A stretch of 21,534 nucleotides of DNA, taken from positions 1 to 21,534 of the IMG/VR virus record IMGVR_UViG_3300042344_000381; one strand, written 5' to 3'. The position numbers and the translations under genes are program-made. Below are positions 1-4,886 of the stretch, in pieces. The notes under the pieces are model-generated. The model was not told where the DNA came from and ran no database searches. It saw only the letters and a list, made by a program, of their open reading frames with translations. Position 1 is the stretch's first letter. Each line of letters starts with the position of its first letter. The DNA is from a virus.

Positions 1-161
1 GCAATGTGGTCGAGACGGCCAACAACTTGAACCGCACATTGGCAAGTGAGTATCAAGATCTTGATGGCTATCAACTCAACGCCTTCGCTCGCTTGCAAAA
101 AGAAATGGAAGAGCTTGAGTCGATGTTTAAGCACATCAGAAACAGGAGGAGAGCAGCATGA
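1..161 (+). CDS. 3' end of a hypothetical protein (5'-truncated by the window edge)
   Basis: An open frame enters from the left edge (first complete codon at 3) and runs 52 codons to a TGA at 159-161. The visible part is polar and predicted helical, with a Leu/Glu-rich stretch and a basic tail (HIRNRRRAA). Its stop overlaps the next start as ATGA, the same coupling seen at many junctions here, which supports it being a real gene end. No family is recognised, and its start lies outside the window. Confidence 0.65.
   Translation, partial: NVVETANNLNRTLASEYQDLDGYQLNAFARLQKEMEELESMFKHIRNRRRAA
144..149 (+). promoter_or_regulatory. Ribosome binding site AGGAGG
   Basis: A perfect AGGAGG lies 8 nt before the ATG at 158 and fixes that start. 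It sits inside the last codons of the upstream gene. Confidence 0.75.
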
Positions 162-514
162 GCATGCCAGAAATCGTGAAGCGCACAGTTGCGCAGGCCA
201 TCAAATTGCTTGACGCATCAGGTGTTAAGTACAAGATTATTGACCAGGACGGCAATGAGTTTGGTGATCTTATTGTTTCCACGCCTAAAAAAACTAGCAA
301 GACTTATAAGCATCCGCCGGGGACAATGTACAGGTTTTATCACCCGTTGATCAAAGACATGAAAGTTGGCGATGTTGTTGCTATCAAAAACTTTGACTTT
401 GAGCCAAAAGCGCTTCAAGGGGCGATTACTGCATGGGCTACAGAGCATTGGGGCAAAGGGTCTTACAAGACTTGTGTTGTTGGTTCCGATGTTGAAATTC
501 TTCGTTGTTCATAA
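158..514 (+). CDS. Small phage protein of unknown function, 118 aa
   Basis: The protein has 118 residues and a strong ribosome binding site. It begins with a helical segment rich in Val, Ala and Lys, followed by a basic Thr/Lys-rich stretch. It ends in a pattern (KVGDVVAIKNF, then a helix with AW, then GKGSYKT and a final Val/Ile-rich strand) that I associate with small phage proteins in which a hydrophobic strand is followed by a helix and a basic C-terminal strand. This could be a nucleic-acid-binding fold, but no catalytic residue is visible and the function is unknown. It is the second gene of the rightward cluster, coupled to its upstream neighbour by ATGA. Confidence 0.8.
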   Translation: MSMPEIVKRTVAQAIKLLDASGVKYKIIDQDGNEFGDLIVSTPKKTSKTYKHPPGTMYRFYHPLIKDMKVGDVVAIKNFDFEPKALQGAITAWATEHWGKGSYKTCVVGSDVEILRCS

Positions 515-519
515 GGAGG
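513..519 (+). promoter_or_regulatory. Ribosome binding site AAGGAGG overlapping a stop codon
   Basis: AAGGAGG begins inside the TAA stop (512-514) of the upstream gene and lies 5 nt before the ATG at 525. It decides that start in favour of the longer in-frame reading beginning at 366, which would overlap the upstream gene almost entirely. Confidence 0.8.
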
Positions 520-524
520 CGAAT

Positions 525-713
525 ATGAAAACAGGTGGACCAGCGTTTCCAATCAAAGGTCCAGTAATGACTAGCGATGAGCAAGGCATGACCCTGCGCG
601 ACTACTTTGCGGCCAAGGCCATGCAAGCACTGGCGCAGGGGAATTATTTTGATGCAACCGCGAGGCAGGCTTACATGATTGCAGACGCCATGCTCGAAGC
701 GAGGGAGAAATGA
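525..713 (+). CDS. Conserved small phage protein (GMTLRDYFAAKAM family), 62 aa
   Basis: A 62-residue protein with the signature GGPAFP near the N-terminus, then GMTLRDYFAAKAMQ, then a C-terminal ARQAYMIADAMLEARE helix. This arrangement is very common in phages and prophages of proteobacteria as a small protein of unknown function; I recognise the family by these motifs but know no activity for it. The start at 525 is chosen because of the consensus ribosome binding site at 513-519. Its TGA overlaps the next ATG (ATGA), so the two are probably translationally coupled. The C-terminal IADAMLEA pattern recurs in the gene at 1297 (IADATLEI), suggesting a distant relationship. Confidence 0.9.
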   Translation: MKTGGPAFPIKGPVMTSDEQGMTLRDYFAAKAMQALAQGNYFDATARQAYMIADAMLEAREK

Positions 714-910
714 CACCCGGCACACGCGTGAAGACACCTCGAGGGCTTGGCGTCCTCGAGCACATCCAAGATGACGGGACCTGCGCAGTCCGATTGATCA
801 ATGACCGTGAGTGGCCATTTCCCGAGTGGATTTACCTGCAACGCAATCAAGTCAAGCTGGCATTCAAACCCAAGCCTGACCTGTCAACTTATGAGGAGGC
901 ACCCTTCTGA
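710..910 (+). CDS. Small beta-rich protein (SH3/KOW-like fold suggested), 66 aa
   Basis: The protein is 66 residues. The N-terminal half (GTRVKTPRGLGVLEHIQDDGTCAVRL, shown here only as its pattern of Gly-x-x-Val and alternating hydrophobics) looks like a small SH3- or KOW-like barrel: a Val-Lys-Thr-Pro strand, a Gly-rich turn, then strands ending in CAVRL. The C-terminus is charged and Pro-rich. Function is unknown; small barrels of this kind are frequent in phage accessory regions. The start is fixed by ATGA coupling with the gene before it and a GAGG-containing purine tract just upstream. The fold assignment is inference from residue pattern only. Confidence 0.8.
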   Translation: MTPGTRVKTPRGLGVLEHIQDDGTCAVRLINDREWPFPEWIYLQRNQVKLAFKPKPDLSTYEEAPF

Positions 911-1203
911 TGGAACAAGTTTACTTACAGCACCTGGGCACTTGCCCCATCTCGAAGTTTGAGACAAGCAAGCTTAAACCCGTAACCAAGCGGCCCTACA
1001 AGTTTGGCGTGAGCGCTTGCTACTCACCTGCCCCTAAGAACTACTACAGCCATGACCAGGACTGGGTGTATGACCTGATGGTACTTGATCGCACGCCCTA
1101 TCAAATGATTCGCTACAAGGGCTTGCAGTGGCTTCTGTACGCCCTATTTGCCGGCGCTGTTATCTACTTCAGCAACGGTGTCGCACAGTGGGCAGCGCGG
1201 TGA
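910..1203 (+). CDS. Hypothetical protein with a C-terminal membrane segment, 97 aa
   Basis: Residues 1-70 are polar and aromatic-rich, with several Tyr and Lys residues and a Ser-His-Asp-Gln-Asp-Trp patch. Residues about 74-93 (LQWLLYALFAGAVIYFSNGV) form one clear transmembrane helix, followed by a short WAAR tail. The protein would therefore be C-tail anchored in the inner membrane with its N-terminal domain in the cytoplasm, by the single-helix topology. GAGGAGG at 893-899 lies 10 nt before the ATG, and the start overlaps the upstream stop by one base (TGATG). No family is recognised. Confidence 0.8.
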   Translation: MEQVYLQHLGTCPISKFETSKLKPVTKRPYKFGVSACYSPAPKNYYSHDQDWVYDLMVLDRTPYQMIRYKGLQWLLYALFAGAVIYFSNGVAQWAAR

Positions 1204-1310
1204 TGGCTGACCTTATGGATTGGCTTGTCACGATGTTTGGTGTCGGCTCGATCGGGCTGATTGTGTTTCTAATCTATGTTTTATGGAGCATGCCCTATGG
1301 CGAAGAGTGA
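1203..1310 (+). CDS. 35-aa single-pass membrane peptide
   Basis: The reading frame gives 35 residues beginning MADLMDWLVTMFG. A hydrophobic segment (VGSIGLIVFLIYVLW) covers roughly residues 14-28, followed by a short acidic end. The ATG overlaps the upstream TGA as TGATG, the same junction as the gene before, which makes it likely that this tiny frame is translated by re-initiation. It lies directly after another membrane protein, so the pair may act together at the membrane. A role in lysis or in modifying host membrane processes is possible but there is no direct evidence. Confidence 0.65.
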   Translation: MADLMDWLVTMFGVGSIGLIVFLIYVLWSMPYGEE

Positions 1311-1536
1311 TGATCGATTGACGCTGATTGCCGCAGCGCTTAACGGGATCTTGTCCCGCGGCATTGAGCATTACAAGGATGGACCTTATTCACTGGATAC
1401 GCCTGAGCGCATTGCGACTTTGGCTATCCGTATTGCAGACGCAACCCTGGAAATTAGCAATGAAAGACTACCAAAACCCCGAAGTGCAAATCCAAGTCCT
1501 GATCGAGTACATGATGGTGATGATCGCCAGGCGTGA
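1297..1536 (+). CDS. Small hypothetical protein, 79 aa, with an overlapping C-terminal extension
   Basis: Starts at ATG 1297 (MAKSDDRL), with GGAG at 1285-1288 at good spacing; an in-frame ATG at 1276 lacks such a site and would overlap the previous gene more. Residues 1-57 form helices ending in RIADATLEISNERL, resembling the end of the small conserved protein at 525. From about residue 58 the sequence turns Pro/Ser/Asp/Arg-rich, which is exactly where the next gene (1460) begins in another frame, so the last 25 residues are overprinted on that gene. The tail may be an evolutionary read-through extension. Function unknown. Confidence 0.7.
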   Translation: MAKSDDRLTLIAAALNGILSRGIEHYKDGPYSLDTPERIATLAIRIADATLEISNERLPKPRSANPSPDRVHDGDDRQA

Positions 1537-1633
1537 CTGGCATGGTGTCAGTGATGCAGCTAACGACATCCGCGAACTCGAGGCCGAGCAAGAAGGTCCC
1601 AACTTCCTGCGCAGGAGTCAGGAGCATGCTTAG
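1460..1633 (+). CDS. Small conserved phage protein, 57 aa
   Basis: The 57 residues contain a coherent helical, acidic/aromatic pattern: VQIQVLIEYMMVMIARRDWH followed by GVSDAANDIRELEAE. I recognise RDWHGV-DAAND-RELEAE as a recurring small phage protein, annotated as hypothetical. A GGAA purine tract lies just before the ATG. It overlaps the upstream gene by 77 nt and the downstream gene by 8 nt. The conserved-looking sequence argues that this frame is the real gene in the overlap. No function is known. Confidence 0.75.
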   Translation: MKDYQNPEVQIQVLIEYMMVMIARRDWHGVSDAANDIRELEAEQEGPNFLRRSQEHA

Positions 1634-1787
1634 CGATGCTGACATCAGGGCCTGTGCTGACAGTGTCCCTGACTCACTAACGGCTGACCACTGGCTCTAT
1701 GCCTTTGCTCGTGCCATTGAAGCGATGGTATTGCGCAAGCAAGCTTGTAACGATGATTGGCGTGACAGAGAAGGCGATCGCGCATGA
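1626..1787 (+). CDS. Small hypothetical phage protein, 53 aa
   Basis: A 53-residue helical protein beginning MLSDADIRACAD and containing a LYAFARAIEAMVLRK helix, a pattern common in small phage proteins that end with a FARAIE-type helix. AGGAG at 1613-1617 lies 8 nt before the ATG. It is coupled to the next gene by ATGA (1784-1787). No domain or activity is recognised. Confidence 0.75.
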   Translation: MLSDADIRACADSVPDSLTADHWLYAFARAIEAMVLRKQACNDDWRDREGDRA

Positions 1788-2116
1788 TCAAGATGAATGA
1801 ATTGTTGTACGCACGAATGATCAAGATGCTGATGGATGGCTGCACTGCGTACAACATCTGCGATGAGACAGGGCTGCATTTGGTAACGGTCCAGTCTTAT
1901 CTCAGGGCCTTACACAAGGAAGGCGTGACTCACATCACGGGCTGGGTGAAGAACTCCCGCGGTGTGGATGCCACGCACATTTACAAGCTTGGTATCGGTG
2001 AGGACAAGCCACGGTCAAAGATGACACGGGCTGAGATTGCCAAACGATACCGGTTCAGACAACGGTTGCGCGCACGCATGGAGCGTGAGCGGATTGCTTT
2101 AGGGGTAAGACCATGA
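1784..2116 (+). CDS. Winged-helix/HTH-like DNA-binding protein, 110 aa
   Basis: Residues about 8-50 read as a helix-turn-helix: a first helix, a DGCTAYNICDETGLH turn region, then a recognition helix TVQSYLRALHKEGV. It continues into HITGWVKN and a YKLGIGEDKPR strand, then a strongly basic C-terminal helix (RYRFRQRLRARMERER). This order matches a winged-HTH phage protein family that binds DNA, probably as a regulator of neighbouring genes; the regulatory target is unknown. The start is at 1784, coupled to the upstream gene (ATGA). The first 12 bases are repeated exactly at 1817-1828, so the protein carries MIKM at residues 1 and 12, leaving internal ATGs as alternative starts. Confidence 0.8.
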   Translation: MIKMNELLYARMIKMLMDGCTAYNICDETGLHLVTVQSYLRALHKEGVTHITGWVKNSRGVDATHIYKLGIGEDKPRSKMTRAEIAKRYRFRQRLRARMERERIALGVRP

Positions 2117-2880
2117 GCGGTGATCACAATCAATTTCAAAAACCAAAGTCATATTTAGACGACATGAATGAAGTCAGAAAAGCCTTAGAAATGGCGTTAA
2201 TGGCACTAGAAGACGCCAACGATATGTTTAGCAATGATTGCAGCGTCGAAGATGTTTATGCCGATGAAATTGAGGCATTGACTAAGGTGCTTGAGAAGAA
2301 GTCTTTTGAGTGTCCGAGGTGTGGGCATTGTTGCCAAGCAGATCAGCCAGCACAGCAGGAGCCTGTGGCGTGGATGCATACCACTGGAACAGGGCATGTG
2401 TACTTCCGCAAAAAGCCGCAAGACAAGGTATTCAACCCACAGCCTGTGTACACCGTACCGCCGAGGCGTGAATGGGTTGGGCTGACGGATGAGGAGATTG
2501 ACGCCCTGAGCCAAGCACCTTCGTTGACCGATGAATTGATGGACTGCGTTGATCGGTTGGGGTCTGAGGCTGACACTGTTGATCCGCGTGTTTGGCAGCA
2601 CTTGTTGGTGTACGCGCCGAAGCCTGAGGAGGAGCCGGTGGCGTGGATTACCAATGGGGGCAAAGGGGAACTTTGGTGGTATCAATCATCAAAATTTGAC
2701 GAAGAAGGCAACCTGATCGGCCCCAATCCAGATGACATACCCCTCTACACCGCACCACCAAAGCGTGAATGGGTTGGGCTGACGCTAAATGAAGCAGAAG
2801 ATTTTTACGACAAATACGCTGACAGAGCGGAGCTTATAAATGCTGTAGACAAGTTACTTGAGGAGAAGAATCGTGGCTAA
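2113..2880 (+). CDS. Modular phage protein with two EPVAW...EWVGLT repeats, 255 aa
   Basis: Function unknown. Residues 15-63 form an acidic helical N-terminal region. A Cys cluster (C67, C70, C73, C74; CPRCGHCC) suggests a metal-binding knuckle. Two related modules follow at residues 83-128 and 174-228, each starting EPVAW, passing through a Gly-rich strand region and P-x-YT-x-PP, and ending REWVGLT; the second lacks the DEE after it. This modular layout is common in phage accessory regions, where copy number of the module varies between relatives, and resembles the Ea22-like class of accessory proteins. The modules are also near-identical at the DNA level over 22 bp. AGGGG lies 7 nt before the ATG, and the start is ATGA-coupled. 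Two modules could have arisen by tandem duplication. Confidence 0.8.
   Translation: MSGDHNQFQKPKSYLDDMNEVRKALEMALMALEDANDMFSNDCSVEDVYADEIEALTKVLEKKSFECPRCGHCCQADQPAQQEPVAWMHTTGTGHVYFRKKPQDKVFNPQPVYTVPPRREWVGLTDEEIDALSQAPSLTDELMDCVDRLGSEADTVDPRVWQHLLVYAPKPEEEPVAWITNGGKGELWWYQSSKFDEEGNLIGPNPDDIPLYTAPPKREWVGLTLNEAEDFYDKYADRAELINAVDKLLEEKNRG
2466..2487 (+). repeat. 22-bp direct repeat, copy 1
   Basis: The 22 bases here, encoding the REWVGLT end of the first module of the modular protein, recur exactly at 2763-2784, 297 nt downstream and in the same reading frame. This suggests internal duplication within the gene. Confidence 0.85.
2763..2784 (+). repeat. 22-bp direct repeat, copy 2
   Basis: Exact second copy of the sequence at 2466-2487, ending the second module. 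The shared stretch could serve as a substrate for loss or gain of a module by recombination. Confidence 0.85.
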
Positions 2881-3073
2881 GTTACCCTACACCTGGACCA
2901 TCTGCCCTGATGAGCCGGCACCAAAACAATTCACAGCACTAACTCCCAGGCTGCTTCATGCCATGCGAAGTGGTGGCATGGACTTCACGATTGATCATCG
3001 GGTTCTTGCATGGCCAGCATCAAAAGCAGGCAAAACGATTGTCAATAACCACCTGAAAAAAAAGCATGAATGA
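2873..3073 (+). CDS. Hypothetical protein, 66 aa, GTG start
   Basis: The start is taken as GTG 2873, preceded by AGGAG at 2861-2865 (7 nt spacing); an in-frame TTG at 2858 would place the ribosome binding site inside the gene. The 66 residues begin MAKLPYTWTICPDEPAP and contain a DFTIDHRVLAW core followed by a basic Lys/His-rich tail. No family is recognised. It overlaps the upstream gene by 8 nt and the downstream gene by 8 nt, consistent with the compact cluster. Confidence 0.65.
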   Translation: MAKLPYTWTICPDEPAPKQFTALTPRLLHAMRSGGMDFTIDHRVLAWPASKAGKTIVNNHLKKKHE

Positions 3074-3386
3074 TGCCCTACGCTATCGCATGCTCAGGCA
3101 GTTGGTTGACTACCCTGATCAAATGGATGCTGACTTAGATGAGCTTATACGAGAAGCAATTGAAAATTATCGAGCGACTGCACAGTCAAGCGCAAAACCA
3201 AATGAAAACCGATCCAGCATTGGCCGATCAATACTTGCACGATCTGGCCTGGAATGTGTTGGAGTTGAGAAAGAGACTACACGATGCAATGCCCGTATTG
3301 TCGCAACGAGTCAGGACGGTCCTACAAGACAACCGTCCTTGACACCAGGTCTTACTGGGAACCCAACAAGCTTAGATTTTATTTAG
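3066..3386 (+). CDS. Small phage protein with a doubtful overlapping tail, 106 aa
   Basis: Residues 1-36 (MNDALRYRMLRQLVDYPDQM and the following acidic helix LDELIREAIENYR) resemble a common small phage protein in which an RYR-x-LR helix is followed by a LDELID-type acidic helix. From about residue 37 the sequence becomes Ser/Arg/Thr-rich and low in regular pattern; that part runs in another frame through the next two genes. Either the protein really carries this 70-residue tail, or the ancestral stop was lost. The start has no good ribosome binding site, so translation is probably coupled to the upstream gene. Function unknown. Confidence 0.5.
   Translation: MNDALRYRMLRQLVDYPDQMDADLDELIREAIENYRATAQSSAKPNENRSSIGRSILARSGLECVGVEKETTRCNARIVATSQDGPTRQPSLTPGLTGNPTSLDFI
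3139..3342 (+). CDS. Small helical hypothetical protein, 67 aa
   Basis: The frame encodes a well-patterned helical protein: MSLYEKQLKIIERLHSQAQN, then an acidic loop, then ADQYLHDLAWNVLELRKRLHD. The heptad-like Leu spacing suggests a small coiled-coil or helical hairpin. It lies wholly inside the longer frame starting at 3066 but has the more regular sequence in this stretch, so I take it as the real product here. It overlaps the zinc-ribbon gene by 59 nt. No strong ribosome binding site is visible and function is unknown. Confidence 0.5.
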   Translation: MSLYEKQLKIIERLHSQAQNQMKTDPALADQYLHDLAWNVLELRKRLHDAMPVLSQRVRTVLQDNRP

Positions 3387-3496
3387 AGCGCCGACGCGAA
3401 TGCAAAAAATGTCAAACACGATTCATAACCAGAGAGTTCTCACCATCGGTAACACCATCCTCACGCTCAGAGAGTGGGCAAAGCGAGGAAAAATAA
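3284..3496 (+). CDS. NrdR-like zinc-ribbon protein, 70 aa
   Basis: Residues 1-50 carry a four-Cys zinc ribbon: CPYC (C3, C6), a strand region with VLDTRS, a basic RRRECKKC (C40, C43) and then RFITRE. This closely follows the N-terminal zinc ribbon of NrdR, the repressor of ribonucleotide reductase genes (CPxC ... DSR ... RRRxEC-xC-xRFTTxE). The ATP-cone domain that makes a complete NrdR of about 150 aa is absent, so this is a stand-alone DNA-binding-type ribbon rather than NrdR. The last 20 residues are Ser-rich and overprinted on the next gene. A role as a small transcription regulator is inferred, and its target is unknown. Confidence 0.7.
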   Translation: MQCPYCRNESGRSYKTTVLDTRSYWEPNKLRFYLERRRECKKCQTRFITREFSPSVTPSSRSESGQSEEK

Positions 3497-3696
3497 GCTA
3501 TTACACCCTGAAGTGGCGTGTGGATCAGGGATGGCCCTCAGACCGTTTATTTGAGCGCAGGAACGCCGTAAAGGACGGCAAGAAGGTTTGCTCTAAGTGC
3601 CAGGTCACAAAGCCCGTAGAGGGCTTCTATAAGCGTTCTAGGGGCGGGTGGCTGGCAGAATGCAAGGAGTGCTTTAAGAAGCGTTATTTGAAGTAA
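3400..3696 (+). CDS. HNH-endonuclease-associated HTH plus zinc-finger protein, 98 aa
   Basis: Residues about 20-50 (TILTLREWAKRGKISYYTLK and onward to GWPSDRLF) match the HTH-type DNA-recognition module often found beside phage HNH homing endonucleases: REWA, then YYTL, then a basic or aromatic WR and a Gly-Trp. Residues about 62-94 hold two CxxC pairs (CSKC, CKEC) separated by a VEGFYKRSRGGW segment, the treble-clef-like zinc finger usually preceding an HNH domain. The HNH catalytic motif itself is missing, so this is either a stand-alone DNA-binding protein or a remnant of an endonuclease. An alternative start is ATG 3409; neither has a good ribosome binding site. Its end overlaps the leftward transglycosylase gene by 13 bp. 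Confidence 0.65.
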   Translation: MQKMSNTIHNQRVLTIGNTILTLREWAKRGKISYYTLKWRVDQGWPSDRLFERRNAVKDGKKVCSKCQVTKPVEGFYKRSRGGWLAECKECFKKRYLK

Positions 3697-4886
3697 GGGC
3701 TGTAAGTGGCAGGCAGTCCTGATGGCATACCTTTTTCCTGGGCCTTGCGATAGGCATACATCACCAGGGGAGAGGTTGCCATAGCGCCACCAAGGATTTG
3801 TGTTCCCGTGTGAGGAATGGCCATCATGGCCGAGCCTAGTGCGCCTGTGCCATATGCTGCTGCCATAGGCATATCCTGCTCAGCATACTTGCTCATGGCT
3901 TGTTGGGCCTGCTCTGCAGCGCTGATGCCGCCCAAAGTACCGCCGAGCACCTTACCTGCTGGCGATGTCATGATGTTTTTGGCCATCGTTAATGGGCTTT
4001 TTTGCCGGGCAAGCAATGCCTCTTGATCCTTACCGCGCTGAATCAAGCGATCAACGAGTGCCATCGGTTCACCAGGCATGCGAGGGCCATACATCTTGGT
4101 GGCACGGCTTGATACCTTGCCATGGTCCTTGGCTCGCTCATAAGTGGCTGAGGCTTGAGGTACACCACCAACGCCAGGCTTTTCCATGCCAGCCCAGTTG
4201 CGCAGCCATTTCTCACCTGAAGTGGCGGTGGTAGGCTGATTGATGCGTGACATGCCCTCAAGTGCTCGACCAAGCAAATTAAACTTAGAGCCTGCAAACT
4301 GTAAGCCTGCTGAAGTTGCCGCCCCTGTTAAGCCACCAGCAGCATCAAGCATGAGCCGCTGGTAATCCAATTCAGATGCTGGCGCTGGCCTCTCACCTTC
4401 ACTCAGGGTGCCACCCTGGCCAACGCCTACGCCCTCGGCCTCGCCTTCTAGGCCTATAAAGGGCTGTGGCAGCGTGCCACCTGCATAGGTATTGATCCTG
4501 CTTACATAGGCTGCAGTCTCTTCAGGGATGTCCTTGGGATCAAGTGTCTTGAGGTATGCCTTATTGGGTCCTGAGTTATAAGCCGCCAACAGTGCGACAG
4601 GATTGGTCCCGATGTCGGGCAGTGATGACAGTTGCTTGAGGTAGGTTAAGCCGCCTTTGATGTTTTGGCTGATGTCATAAGGATTAACGCCAAGCTCTTT
4701 TGCCGTGCTCGGCATGAGTTGCATCAGACCGATCGCACCCTTGGGTGAGATAGCTTTAGGATCAAACTTACTCTCAGCCGCCACCATGGGCAGCACAAAG
4801 TCAGGGTTGATGCCCATGCGACGAGCTTCATCGCCAATCTGCAGGGCGTAACGGACCTGATTCTCGTCGAGTTTGTTTGCTTCCAT
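3684..4886 (-). CDS. Virion-associated lytic transglycosylase (SLT domain), 400 aa
   Basis: Residues about 15-135 form a soluble lytic transglycosylase domain that cleaves the peptidoglycan MurNAc-GlcNAc bond. Visible motifs are the catalytic Glu38 in AAESKFDPKAISPKGAIGLM, then LMQLMPSTAKELG, and AAYNSGP at 101-107. The remaining 260 residues are Gly/Ala-rich and low in Trp, with hydrophobic stretches (for example the GGISAAEQAQQAM region), typical of large virion proteins that reach the host envelope. It is the last gene of the leftward operon and starts as TAATG (1-nt overlap) with its upstream neighbour. A role in local wall digestion during DNA entry is inferred from the family (compare T7 gp16), rather than host lysis, which the GH24 lysozyme would do. 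Confidence 0.9.
   Translation of the reverse strand: MEANKLDENQVRYALQIGDEARRMGINPDFVLPMVAAESKFDPKAISPKGAIGLMQLMPSTAKELGVNPYDISQNIKGGLTYLKQLSSLPDIGTNPVALLAAYNSGPNKAYLKTLDPKDIPEETAAYVSRINTYAGGTLPQPFIGLEGEAEGVGVGQGGTLSEGERPAPASELDYQRLMLDAAGGLTGAATSAGLQFAGSKFNLLGRALEGMSRINQPTTATSGEKWLRNWAGMEKPGVGGVPQASATYERAKDHGKVSSRATKMYGPRMPGEPMALVDRLIQRGKDQEALLARQKSPLTMAKNIMTSPAGKVLGGTLGGISAAEQAQQAMSKYAEQDMPMAAAYGTGALGSAMMAIPHTGTQILGGAMATSPLVMYAYRKAQEKGMPSGLPATYSPYFK

Noticed and set aside
366-524. Upstream extension of the small conserved gene to ATG 366
   Set aside because: It would overlap the preceding gene almost entirely, whereas ATG 525 has a consensus ribosome binding site and begins the conserved sequence.
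3565-3579. Short hairpin GCCGT-AAAGG-ACGGC as a terminator
   Set aside because: Five-bp stem inside a coding frame with no T run on either strand.
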